DNA of 64,000 nucleotides from Methanobacterium sp. (GTDB lineage: Archaea > Methanobacteriota > Methanobacteria > Methanobacteriales > Methanobacteriaceae), in NCBI GenBank assembly GCA_039666455.1, contig JAVSLW010000024.1, positions 1 through 64,000 of the forward strand. Direction: 5' to 3'. Under the pieces are notes generated by a model that worked only from the letters and a program-made list of their open reading frames with translations, was not told where the DNA came from and searched no databases. Of the stretch, positions 29,143 to 37,075 are shown one piece after another (position 1 is the stretch's first letter; every line of letters starts with the position of its first letter). The position numbers and the translations under genes are program-made.

Positions 29143-30494
29143 GTGTAAATCAAAAAGAGTTAAAAGAAAAAATTTCATCAAGTGATTCTTTAGGTTTAGG
29201 CTCAATAGAAGGACCTAAATATTCCTGCACTCTTGGAGGAGCATATGGAACGGCATTAGCCGTATATGGATTAGTTCCATTATTACATAGTGGTCTTGGT
29301 TGTGGTCTTGGCCAGCTTTTCGGACAATTATATGCGGGAGGACAGAATGCTGGTGGGCCCGTTGGGGGGACAAGCACGCCAACAACAGGACTTGTAGAAG
29401 AGCATGTAATATTCGGGGGTGAAGATAAGCTTAGAAAACTCATTGAATCATCCACAGAAGTAATGGAAGGCGATGGTTTTGTAGTAATTTCTGGATGTGT
29501 GCCCGCGCTTATTGGAGATGACGTGGATGCAGTTATCAGAGAATATAATGGTGAATCTCCTTTATTCAGTATAGATGCTCCAGGTTTTAGTGGAAATTCA
29601 TATGAAGGTTATGAACGCTTCTTTGAAGCCTTGATTGATCAGATATTAACTCCTCTTCCCAAAGAAAAGGGTACTGTTAATATTTTTGGTGTAGTGCCTT
29701 ATCAACATATTTTCTGGAAAGGGGAATTAGATGTAGTAAAGAATCTTCTTGAAAAAATAGGAATAAAGGCTAATATAATCTTCACTGAAGCAGACGGAGT
29801 GGAAAAATTAAAACAGATTCCACAGGCTGAATATAATTTGGTTTTATCTACGTGGAATGGTCATAGAATAGCTAAAAAGCTTGAAGAGAAGTTTAAAACA
29901 CCATTTATTACATTTCCAGGAGTTCCAATAGGTCCAAAACAGACCAGCAACTTCTTGAGAACAGTTGGAAAAAAGATAGGTGTTGATTCGGCGAAAGTAG
30001 AAGAAGTAATAGATGTAGAAGAACACAGAGCTTACAGATTCATTGAATATTCGGGGGATGCTATTTTAATCGCGCGCCCGCATTCATACTTTGCAGTTGT
30101 AGCAGATTCAAACACTGCAATTGGGGTAACTCAGTTTCTGGTTAATGAGATGGGATATTTGCCAGATATTATCCAGTTAACTGATAATCCTCCAGAAGAA
30201 TACAGGGAAAGCATCATCAAAGAACTTACTGAAAAACTTGAAACAACTTCATGGCCAGATATAATCTTTGAGCCAGATTCTCACCTATCAAGAGAGAATC
30301 TTAGGAATAGGCCATTCCAGTTTTTGTTTGCAAGCTCACTGGAAGCAAATTCAGCACATGATTTTGGAGCACTTCATGTAACTGTTGCATTCCCATCATA
30401 CAATCGTTTAATTTTAAATGATAGTTATGCTGGTTATAATGGCGCGTTAAGGCTACTGGAAGATTATATAAGCATATTTGCAGGTCCTTTATGA
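29139..30494 (+). CDS. Nitrogenase-like component 1, beta (NifK-like) subunit
   Basis: 451 aa, starting at ATG 29139 within the ATGA overlap with the D gene, so strongly coupled. Cysteines in KYSCTLGG (Cys30), GLGCGLGQ (Cys55) and SGCVPALIGDD (Cys120) fit the three NifK P-cluster ligands, with EEHVIFGGEDKLRKLI matching the NifK/N core. The long NifK N-terminal extension is missing. The partner is the D gene; together they probably form an alpha2beta2 component with a P-cluster-like Fe-S centre. Frequent glycine in the region 64-80 (GQLYAGGQNAGGPVGG) is unusual. The reductase gene follows after 113 nt with its own palindrome. Confidence 0.87.
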   Translation: MSVNQKELKEKISSSDSLGLGSIEGPKYSCTLGGAYGTALAVYGLVPLLHSGLGCGLGQLFGQLYAGGQNAGGPVGGTSTPTTGLVEEHVIFGGEDKLRKLIESSTEVMEGDGFVVISGCVPALIGDDVDAVIREYNGESPLFSIDAPGFSGNSYEGYERFFEALIDQILTPLPKEKGTVNIFGVVPYQHIFWKGELDVVKNLLEKIGIKANIIFTEADGVEKLKQIPQAEYNLVLSTWNGHRIAKKLEEKFKTPFITFPGVPIGPKQTSNFLRTVGKKIGVDSAKVEEVIDVEEHRAYRFIEYSGDAILIARPHSYFAVVADSNTAIGVTQFLVNEMGYLPDIIQLTDNPPEEYRESIIKELTEKLETTSWPDIIFEPDSHLSRENLRNRPFQFLFASSLEANSAHDFGALHVTVAFPSYNRLILNDSYAGYNGALRLLEDYISIFAGPL

Positions 30495-30581
30495 TACAAT
30501 ATAATTTAAAATGGATTTAAAGATAAAATGAAGAAAATAAACGAAAAATGAAAATAAAGTTAGGTTAATTTTTTATTTTAA

Positions 30582-30597
30582 CTTAACGATGGTTAAG
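30582..30597. promoter_or_regulatory. Near-perfect palindrome CTTAACGATGGTTAAG ahead of the NifH-like gene
   Basis: 16 bp, with one mismatched pair in the core, and the same AAC-N4-GTT plan as the other sites. It ends 10 nt before the NifH-like ATG and covers the place where a ribosome or RNA polymerase would sit. This suggests the reductase gene is controlled separately from the D-K pair, but by the same protein. Confidence 0.55.
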
Positions 30598-30607
30598 AGG
30601 TTGAAAA

Positions 30608-31486
30608 ATGAGTAATCCAAAGAAAATAGCAATATACGGTAAAGGTGGGATTGGAAAATCCACCACAACGTCTAATTTAAGCGCAGCACTATCAGACATA
30701 GGTTATAAAGTAATGCAGGTGGGATGTGACCCTAAAAACGATTCTACAAATTCACTACGACATGGAAAAAATATTCCAACTGTTCTTGATACTGTAAGGA
30801 GCAGATCAAACGATTTCAGCGAAGTTATTCATGAAGGGTATAATGGAATTCTCTGTGTTGAAGCTGGAGGTCCTGAACCGGGTGTTGGATGTGCTGGGCG
30901 TGGAATTATTGCAGCAATCGAATTACTGGATAATAACGGGATAATTGATGATTACGACCCGGATGTAGTTATCTACGACGTTCTTGGAGATGTTGTATGT
31001 GGGGGTTTTGCGATTCCTATTCGTCAGGGGCTTGCAGAACAAATATACACAGTAACATCTTCAGACTACATGGCAATTTATGCTGTAAATAACCTGTTTA
31101 AAGGAATATTGAAGTATGCTAATAGTGGTGGAGGATTACTTGGTGGTATAATTGGAAACTCTATCACTAATATTGCTCAAAAAGAAATGATTAATGATTT
31201 TAGTGAGAAGACTGAAACTGGAGTGATCCAGTATGTTCCAAGGTCTCCAACTGTTACTAAATGTGAACTTGATGGTATGACAACCATTGAAGGAGATCCT
31301 GATTCTAAGCAGGCTGAAGTTTACAGGAAATTAGCAAGAAAGGTTATCAGTAATGAGAATAAGTATATTCCCAAGCCTTTTGATGCCGATGATTTGATGG
31401 ATTGGGGTTCAACCTGGATACACCGCCTGCTTTTAGAACAGAAAGTGTCATACGAGGGTATACAGGATTCAGGAAGTGGTGTATAG
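30608..31486 (+). CDS. Nitrogenase-like component 2, Fe protein (NifH-like)
   Basis: 292 aa. The P-loop is IYGKGGIGKSTTTSNL (residue 9 onward). The 4Fe-4S ligands are conserved: Cys95 in PEPGVGCAGRG and Cys131 in DVLGDVVCGGFA. VGCDPKNDST is the NifH-type switch I region. It is an ATP-driven electron donor dimer for the D-K partner. In canonical methanogen nif operons nifH comes first and is followed by two nifI genes; here it is last and no nifI is present. Chlorophyllide reductase and CfbC are related alternatives. CfbC works with a single D-like protein, so the adjacent D-K pair argues against it. Start behind AGAGG. Confidence 0.9.
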   Translation: MSNPKKIAIYGKGGIGKSTTTSNLSAALSDIGYKVMQVGCDPKNDSTNSLRHGKNIPTVLDTVRSRSNDFSEVIHEGYNGILCVEAGGPEPGVGCAGRGIIAAIELLDNNGIIDDYDPDVVIYDVLGDVVCGGFAIPIRQGLAEQIYTVTSSDYMAIYAVNNLFKGILKYANSGGGLLGGIIGNSITNIAQKEMINDFSEKTETGVIQYVPRSPTVTKCELDGMTTIEGDPDSKQAEVYRKLARKVISNENKYIPKPFDADDLMDWGSTWIHRLLLEQKVSYEGIQDSGSGV

Positions 31487-31891
31487 GTTAGAGAATTTTA
31501 CAAATTGGTTTTTACATACATTCTTTATGACCTTTTTAAAATAAAATTTTTAGTCTGCAGAAACCGGAAAAACTTTATTTTTGCCCAAAAATCATGGATT
31601 TAGAAAGCTCCAGGAACTAAAAGAGTCACGCTGAGCCATTTCACCTTCTGGTTTAATTCATTTATTATTTTTATAAAACCCAAATATTTTGGTAATGGCT
31701 CTGAAAGATCATTTCTAAACATAAAATAAATGTACTTCCCTGAACAGATAATATAATGTTTAACATTAAATGCTATGAGAAATGTGATGTAACTTCAAGT
31801 TACAGAACATCTCTTCTGGAATTTATAAAAATTGTTAATGTTTTTAATTAAAATAATAATTGACGTTCACTTGAATTGAGGAGGTGAAATT
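31487..31891. other. Intergenic region with two inverted repeats ahead of uspA
   Basis: 405 nt without a gene. Two perfect inverted repeats stand out: AATGTT-T-AACATT at 31755-31767 and TGTAACTT-C-AAGTTACA at 31788-31804, about 90-135 nt upstream of the first UspA gene. They could be operators for the stress genes. The earlier part, 31500-31740, shows only T-rich tracts that could end transcription of the nitrogenase-like gene. Confidence 0.5.
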
Positions 31892-32338
31892 ATGTATAAG
31901 AAAATTTTATTACCAACAGATGGGTCTCAAAATGCTGAAATGGCTGCAAAGCATGCATTTCTTCTGGGAAGTAAAAGCGGTGCTGAAATCACTGTTTTAA
32001 ACGTGGTTGAAACCCCAAGATTTACCGGGATTAGACCTGTAGATAAAGAGGAATTAGTGGATAAATTAAAAGAAGAAGGACAAAAATCATTTGATCGCAT
32101 AAAAAACATGTTAATACAGAGTAAAAGTGAAGGTAAACATGAAAAAGACATAAATTTAAATTTTAAGTTTAAAGAAGGCTCTCCAGCAGATGTTATACTG
32201 AAAATCATAGAAGAAGAGGATATAGATTTAGTTGTAATGGGAACATCAGGAAAAAGAGGTATGGACAGATTTTTACTGGGAAGTGTAGCTGAAAATACAA
32301 TGAGATCAGCAAAAGTCCCTGTTTTAGTGGTGCGCTAA
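31892..32338 (+). CDS. Universal stress protein, UspA family
   Basis: 148 aa single Usp domain. It begins KKILLPTDGSQNAEMAAKHA and has the ATP-binding signature VVMGTSGKRGMDRFLLGS with VPVLVVR at the end. It is therefore the nucleotide-binding class. The role is cytoplasmic stress adaptation of unknown detail. A paralogue lies 99 nt downstream. Start ATG behind GAGGTG. Confidence 0.92.
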   Translation: MYKKILLPTDGSQNAEMAAKHAFLLGSKSGAEITVLNVVETPRFTGIRPVDKEELVDKLKEEGQKSFDRIKNMLIQSKSEGKHEKDINLNFKFKEGSPADVILKIIEEEDIDLVVMGTSGKRGMDRFLLGSVAENTMRSAKVPVLVVR

Positions 32339-32437
32339 TTTTTACACTGGATACATAAAATAATCAAGTATATAAATCTTGGATCATAAGGTTAAAATAT
32401 ATAAATGAGTAATATATTATTTTTAAGGGGTGAACTC

Positions 32438-32887
32438 ATGTATAAGAAAATTTTATTACCAACAGATGGTTCTGAATATGCAAATAAAGCTGCAAAACAT
32501 GCAATATGGATTGCAGGCATAAGTGGAGCAGAACTTATAGCTTTGAATGTAATTGAGACATCTTCATTGGTAGGATTGCCTGCAGAAGACTTAATAGTAC
32601 GAATTAAAGAAATGCTAAAGGAAGAAGGACGTAAATCGCTGGAAGAAATTTCTAAACTGGTTGAAGAAAGCAAAACAGAGGATGAATACCTGGAAGAAAT
32701 TAAGTTAACCATGGTTACAGAAGAAGGCTCTCCTGCAGATATCATATTAAAAAAAATAAATGAAGAGGATGTAGACTTAGCTGTAATAGGAACATCTGGA
32801 AAGCATGGGTTAGACAGATTTTTACTTGGAAGCGTCACAGAAAAAGTGGTTAGATCAGCTCCATGCCCTGTTTTAGTTGTCCATTAG
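32438..32887 (+). CDS. Universal stress protein, UspA family (second copy)
   Basis: 149 aa from ATG 32438, chosen because GGGGTG precedes it and the product then begins MYKKILLPTDGSEYANKAA like its neighbour; an upstream ATG at 32405 has no such support. It keeps the ATP motif GTSGKHGLDRFLLGS. The pair is clearly an old tandem duplication: the first dozen residues are identical, whereas the middle differs. It is followed after 54 nt by the CBS protein, perhaps one transcript. Confidence 0.92.
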   Translation: MYKKILLPTDGSEYANKAAKHAIWIAGISGAELIALNVIETSSLVGLPAEDLIVRIKEMLKEEGRKSLEEISKLVEESKTEDEYLEEIKLTMVTEEGSPADIILKKINEEDVDLAVIGTSGKHGLDRFLLGSVTEKVVRSAPCPVLVVH

Positions 32888-32941
32888 AATTTTGAAGTTT
32901 ATTATCTATTAATTTTTAAATCAGAAATTGCTGGTGTAACA

Positions 32942-33778
32942 ATGCTTATAAAAGAAGTAATGTCAGAGAGCATACACTATATACAGGTTCCAGGGAATCG
33001 GCAGAGTGCCCTGGAATTAATGAGAGAAAAAGATGTATCAGGATTGCCTGTGGTAAAGAAGGGAACAATGAAGCTTATTGGAATAGTTACAAGATCAGAT
33101 CTTGTAAACAATCCTGACGAAGAGCAGTTAGCCCTTATAATGACTCGAAATCTCTTAACAACAACTCCTGATGATGATATCAAAATAGCTACAGATATAA
33201 TGATAGAAAACGATATAAGAAGGGTTCCAGTTGTTAAAGACGATGAACTTGTAGGTATAGTAACTGCATCTGACATTATAAAACAAGCACTCTCTAAATT
33301 GAATATTGAAGAACCGGTTAAAGACTACATGATTACAAAAATTCCCACAACATGGGAAGGAACCCCTTTAAATGTAGCTTTCGAGATAATGAGGTACTCT
33401 GGCTTTAAAGTGCTCCTTGCTTTAAATAAGGAAGGTGAATTGTCTGGAATACTTACTGAAACCGATTTTATAAATGAAAGTGAAATCGTGCCTGAAAGAT
33501 CAGTTCACAACACTTCTGTTGGTACTGAAGGAGATAAATGGTCATGGGACAGTACAAACGTGCTTTATGTTATAAAAAATCATCTTAAATTCTCTGATAA
33601 AAAGGTTAAAGATGCTGCAGCAACTGATCTTGTTTTAGCTACCACAAGAACCACAGTAACAGAATGTGCAAATAAAATGATACAGCATAACATCGAACAG
33701 ATACCTGTTACAAATGTTGAAGGCGAACTTTCAGGACTTATAAGAGCTACAGACTTAATAAGAGCAATCAAGGATTAA
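32942..33778 (+). CDS. CBS-domain protein (four CBS motifs)
   Basis: 278 aa made of four CBS motifs in two Bateman modules and nothing else. The repeats are seen as SGLPVVKKGTMKLIGIVTRSDLV, RRVPVVKDDELVGIVTASDII, FKVLLALNKEGELSGILTETDF and EQIPVTNVEGELSGLIRATDLI. Such proteins sense adenine nucleotides or SAM; the ligand here is not known. It lies downstream of two Usp genes and 1 nt before the next gene, suggesting an operon. Confidence 0.9.
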   Translation: MLIKEVMSESIHYIQVPGNRQSALELMREKDVSGLPVVKKGTMKLIGIVTRSDLVNNPDEEQLALIMTRNLLTTTPDDDIKIATDIMIENDIRRVPVVKDDELVGIVTASDIIKQALSKLNIEEPVKDYMITKIPTTWEGTPLNVAFEIMRYSGFKVLLALNKEGELSGILTETDFINESEIVPERSVHNTSVGTEGDKWSWDSTNVLYVIKNHLKFSDKKVKDAAATDLVLATTRTTVTECANKMIQHNIEQIPVTNVEGELSGLIRATDLIRAIKD

Positions 33779-33779
33779 G

Positions 33780-34202
33780 ATGTCAAATTCATTACTTCTT
33801 AAAATAACCTCAGAGAAAGGAAACATAAAAGTTGTTTCTAAAAACAGCGGAGAAGTGTCAGTAAATGCAATACTTTTAAAACCGATCATAGGATACTGCT
33901 GGTGGGCAAATATCCCTGTTGTAGAGACAATATTCAATGTTCTTGAAGAAGCGATCAAAAATACGATGAAAAACGTGTACAATTTCAATGATATTACTAT
34001 AGACTATGACTACATGGCAAATGACCGGTTAGAAGACGCATCAAAGATCGAAATATTCATAAACAGCGTTGTGGTGGATGGGGTTAAGATTGAAGTAACT
34101 GGAAGATACATATTCTTTGAAGGTGAAGATAACAGGAGCTTCTTGCAAAAAAGAACCGCTTTTAGACGTAAAGTCCATGAAAATGTATTCAAACACCTTT
34201 AA
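33780..34202 (+). CDS. Conserved hypothetical protein
   Basis: 140 aa, unrecognised. It starts one nucleotide after the CBS gene stop, so translation is probably coupled. The protein is soluble, with a beta-rich N-terminal half, a central PVVETIFNVLEEAIKNTMKNVYNF helix and a basic end (RTAFRRKVHENVFKHL). No catalytic motif or signal peptide is visible. Context with Usp and CBS proteins suggests a stress or energy-sensing role, which is only inference. Confidence 0.7.
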   Translation: MSNSLLLKITSEKGNIKVVSKNSGEVSVNAILLKPIIGYCWWANIPVVETIFNVLEEAIKNTMKNVYNFNDITIDYDYMANDRLEDASKIEIFINSVVVDGVKIEVTGRYIFFEGEDNRSFLQKRTAFRRKVHENVFKHL

Positions 34203-34210
34203 ACTAAATT

Positions 34211-35266
34211 TTAAGCTAATTTCCGTCGTATCAGTGGTAAAACTTTGATTAAAAGATTTTCTGCATCTTCTTTATCCACAACGCGCCTTGCAACAACTTT
34301 TCCGTTTTTAAAAACAGTTACATTCCTCCCTTCTGTCTCTACCATTGCAATTCCCATTTCCTCTGAACATTTAGGTGAACCCATTTTTTCAAGCTCTGCA
34401 CATGTTTTTTTGATATCTATTTCATAAGGGAGTTCTGTTTCGAACATAATCTTATTTTCTTCATCTTTGCATGGTTTGTAAACCACAAGATCCTTTTTAT
34501 CATCACCATATCCTTCAATATCCAGTGTCACACGTTTAAACCCGACAGCTTTAAGTTCCAAGCTAATATGGTTTAAAATATTCATATTAAGAAGCTTGGC
34601 TACATTTCCAACTTCAATCCTTGCAACATCATTGTAATCTCTAACTCTTACTGGCCCTTCTCCAATAGTATTTTTAATCAGTGATTCTGCATAGCCAATT
34701 CTGTTTATCTTTTTAGGTGTTATTTCACTGCCTGTAGAAATTCTGGTTGCAAAACAGGTCGTAGATGTTGAATAGTCTATATTAAGCATTTTAAGGGCAT
34801 CTCTAACTTCTTCTTCAGTAAAACCAGCATATACAAGGGGACTTTTAATGTTTTTTTCATAATTAACCATTATTCCAGGCCTATCTTCCAGCAAGTCGCT
34901 TATATTGGTGCCATCAACGATTATTTCAAATCCTTTATCACCTGCAATATCTTGAAGTTTAGTGTACATCTTATTTTTACATATAAAACACCTGTGTGGT
35001 GGATTGGATTTAAAAGATTCATCTTTAAGGAAATCTTCCTTTATAACTTCATGAAAAATCCCAATCTCATCTGCAATTTGTTTAGCGTTGCTGATACAAT
35101 CTAAAGGTAAAACTCCATTGTCCACAGTAACTGCAAGTGCATTTTTGGAGGTGTCTTTTGCAATTTTTGCCACAAGTGTGCTGTCTGCACCGCCTGAAAA
35201 TGCCACCAAAACTTCTTTATCTTTAAGATATTCCTTTACTTTTTCAATTTTTTGCTGAAGGTCCAT
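34211..35266 (-). CDS. larE: ATP-dependent sacrificial sulfur transferase LarE
   Basis: 351 aa. The N-terminal PP-loop VAFSGGADSTLVAKIA (residue 20 onward) identifies an ATP pyrophosphatase, and the LarE signature DNGVLPLDCISNA with VDGTNISDLLEDRPG follows. Cysteines in RCFICKNKMY and STTCFATRIS fit the methanogen LarE form thought to hold a 4Fe-4S cluster rather than the single sacrificial cysteine of Lactobacillus. About 80 extra C-terminal residues (from about 270) end in TVFKNGKVVARRVVDKEDAE and are not part of the core. It lies 50 nt after tfuA on the same strand. LarB and LarC are not in the window. Confidence 0.85.
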   Translation of the reverse strand: MDLQQKIEKVKEYLKDKEVLVAFSGGADSTLVAKIAKDTSKNALAVTVDNGVLPLDCISNAKQIADEIGIFHEVIKEDFLKDESFKSNPPHRCFICKNKMYTKLQDIAGDKGFEIIVDGTNISDLLEDRPGIMVNYEKNIKSPLVYAGFTEEEVRDALKMLNIDYSTSTTCFATRISTGSEITPKKINRIGYAESLIKNTIGEGPVRVRDYNDVARIEVGNVAKLLNMNILNHISLELKAVGFKRVTLDIEGYGDDKKDLVVYKPCKDEENKIMFETELPYEIDIKKTCAELEKMGSPKCSEEMGIAMVETEGRNVTVFKNGKVVARRVVDKEDAENLLIKVLPLIRRKLA

Positions 35267-35316
35267 AACTCATCCTCTAAGCTTGTTTAATAATAATTAA
35301 GTTATAATAAGCTGAA

Positions 35317-35967
35317 TCAATCTATTAAATTTTTTATATATTTTAAAACGTCTATTGCATCTTGCCTTTTGATATCCATTCCTTCTTCCATTAAAAACTT
35401 TTCAATAACTTCAATTTTTGCAGGATGAAGTTGTACTGTACTTAACAGGTTAATATAAGTCCTTTTAGGATAAAAAATGGATTTTGCAGTTTCGATTAAA
35501 TCATTAAACTCTTCTTTAGATATTATACCTTTATCCAGAGCTTTTTTAAAATTATATTCCATACTTACAAGTGAATCTGAGAGCTGTGCCATGGTAATCG
35601 GATTAATAGCTACAGCTACGTCGTCATCTGACTCAACAAGGCCATTTTTGTATTGATTGTAAACGTAGCCTATTCCAATCATTCCAAAATCGTCAAGTTC
35701 GGATGCTCGAAGTGCCCCCATGCTGGCACCACCAACAACAGTAACACCTTTTTTAAGTGCATCTAATATTTCGCGATGTGAAACAGCAGGCTCTTGATGA
35801 AAAACACCATCTATAATGCCTATTATGTCTGGATTATCATTTAAGGCAGTTGTTACATCTCCTCTTTTGATGGGAGGACGATAAACAGCATCTAAAATTT
35901 TTGAAGCCTCATCAGCGCTTAGTGAAGGTCCAAGAAAGATTATGATATTCTTTTTGTTTGCATGCAT
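35317..35967 (-). CDS. tfuA: TfuA-family protein (YcaO partner)
   Basis: 216 aa TfuA core: IIIFLGPSLSADEASKIL at the N-terminus, VYRPPIKRGDV, IGIIDGVFHQEPAVSHREIL and GGASMGALRASEL. In methanogens TfuA works with YcaO to make the thioglycine of methyl-CoM reductase McrA, probably by delivering sulfur. YcaO is not in the window. The gene precedes larE by 50 nt, pairing two sulfur-handling proteins. Start ATG behind GAGG. Confidence 0.87.
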   Translation of the reverse strand: MHANKKNIIIFLGPSLSADEASKILDAVYRPPIKRGDVTTALNDNPDIIGIIDGVFHQEPAVSHREILDALKKGVTVVGGASMGALRASELDDFGMIGIGYVYNQYKNGLVESDDDVAVAINPITMAQLSDSLVSMEYNFKKALDKGIISKEEFNDLIETAKSIFYPKRTYINLLSTVQLHPAKIEVIEKFLMEEGMDIKRQDAIDVLKYIKNLID

Positions 35968-36094
35968 GATTATTTCCTCTTTCAGTGTTTAAAGTGCAAA
36001 TAAGGCCATATAAAATGTGAAATCAATTTTAAACTGAAAAAATGTATTTTTGTAATTATAGATATGTTTTAATAATTATTATATTTTATCTTGA

Positions 36095-36267
36095 ATTCCA
36101 GATGATTTTTCTAAAACTAATCTAAGTAAAATTGGAAATAAGTTTTTAAGACCTTACAATGCTTTAAATACTAAAACTCCTACTGAAGTTGCTGAAATAG
36201 AATTAAATTTAAGTTATGGGAAAGTTTAAGTGATTTAGCTACAAAAGGAAAAAGTCTACCAAAATGA
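36095..36267 (+). pseudogene. Remnant of a DDE transposase C-terminus
   Basis: About 57 codons resembling the end of an IS6/IS240-type or similar DDE transposase. Translation gives FLRPYNALNTKTPTEVAEIE, where the R/H-P-H/Y-NAL-xx-KTP-xEVA pattern is characteristic. A frameshift near 36215 is needed to continue into WESLSDLATKGKSLPK and its stop. The 5' part of the transposase and the insertion-sequence ends are missing. It lies in the 443-nt spacer between tfuA and the HD gene. Confidence 0.6.
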
Positions 36268-36396
36268 TTCAATTATTTTTTTAAGTTGAAATAGATAATT
36301 ATCAACAGAACGATTTAAATCAGTATCTTCAATTGTAGTTACTGATTTACCTTTTTTTTTCTTTTGTTCCATTAAAAGCACCATTTCTCGAGGCAT
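36256..36396 (-). CDS. Possible 46-residue ORF
   Basis: ATG 36394-36396 to TAG 36256-36258 gives MPREMVLLMEQKKKKGKS, then a polar helix-prone part ending KKIIESFW. The composition looks protein-like (Lys-rich N-terminus, amphipathic end), but there is no clear ribosome site and it overlaps the transposase remnant by 12 nt. No family recognised; it may be chance. Confidence 0.2.
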   Translation of the reverse strand: MPREMVLLMEQKKKKGKSVTTIEDTDLNRSVDNYLFQLKKIIESFW

Positions 36397-36411
36397 AACA
36401 ACTAAATTAGT

Positions 36412-36903
36412 TCAAAGTCTGGGATCAGATCCTACAATTTCCCTGTGAAGTTCAATAATTCGCTTAATTGAAGGATGATTTTCTCCAAGCCTTTCCTTCC
36501 ACTTTTTAATTACAAAATCTAAATCCACTTCGCTGTCCCAGTGAACCAGATTATCGGCATGGGCAACAATTTTTTCCTCTAATGTAAGTGGAATGTAATC
36601 TTTTGGTGGTAAACCAAGTAATTTTGCCTCTTCTTTTGGAATACCCGCGCCAATATGTCTTAAAGCTATATTTGCAACAGCATCAGAAAATCCAAGGTCT
36701 TTTAGTATTTCTGCACCTACTATGGCATGATCTATTCCATTTGTTTTGGATCTACCTATATCATGAAGCATTGCACCTGTTTTTACAAGCTCAATATCAA
36801 CATCAAAATTAGAAGATAATTTTAAGGCTTTTTTACAAACAGCCTTAGAATGGTTAATTAAGTGATCAGGGTAATTTAAACGTTTTAAAATTTCAACAGT
36901 CAA
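36412..36903 (-). CDS. HD/HDIG-domain phosphohydrolase-like protein (TIGR00295 type)
   Basis: 163 aa from TTG 36901-36903, preceded by GGGG. A longer frame reaching 37053 exists, but its extra 50 residues come from a hairpin-rich spacer and do not look like protein. The HD pattern is seen as HSKAVCKKA, MLHDIGRSK and ALRHIGAG, the metal-binding His/Asp set of HD phosphohydrolases. The conserved archaeal family TIGR00295 has this size. The substrate is unknown; nucleotides or cyclic dinucleotides are typical of HD enzymes. Confidence 0.8.
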   Translation of the reverse strand: MTVEILKRLNYPDHLINHSKAVCKKALKLSSNFDVDIELVKTGAMLHDIGRSKTNGIDHAIVGAEILKDLGFSDAVANIALRHIGAGIPKEEAKLLGLPPKDYIPLTLEEKIVAHADNLVHWDSEVDLDFVIKKWKERLGENHPSIKRIIELHREIVGSDPRL

Positions 36904-36934
36904 ATAGTTGCCCCTTAAAATAATTAAGTGAACT

Positions 36935-37068
36935 ACCCCTTCCGTAAGGAAAGGGTATTCAAAAACCACCGGTTTTGATAGCAGGCGAAAAACTACAGGT
37001 TCTTCGCTGCCGTACAGAACATGGAACCTCAAACACGAGTGTGTGGCCCTCAAAATTCATAGAATTTT
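36935..37068. repeat. Array of short hairpins
   Basis: Consecutive inverted repeats fill this spacer: ACCCCTTCC-GTAA-GGAAAGGGT at 36935-36956 (one mismatch), AAAACC-ACC-GGTTTT at 36962-36976, a GC-rich stem with arms GCAGGCGAA/TTCGCTGC at 36981-37010, and AAAATTC-ATA-GAATTTT at 37052-37068. The three-base loops recur in other spacers of the window. They might be RNA processing or termination structures between TFE and the HD gene. Confidence 0.6.
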
Positions 37069-37075
37069 ATATGAA

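Noticed and set aside
27604..31486. Canonical N2-fixing nif operon
   Set aside because: Gene order is D-K-H, there are no nifI genes, and nifE, nifN and nifB are missing from the window; sequences diverge strongly from Nif.
30608..31486. CfbC (Ni-sirohydrochlorin a,c-diamide reductase) for F430 synthesis
   Set aside because: CfbC pairs with a single D-like protein, while this gene follows a D-K pair; cfbB lies 22 kb away.
36904..37053. 50-residue N-terminal extension of the HD protein
   Set aside because: The DNA is a hairpin array; the TTG at 36903 with GGGG upstream gives the family's normal length.
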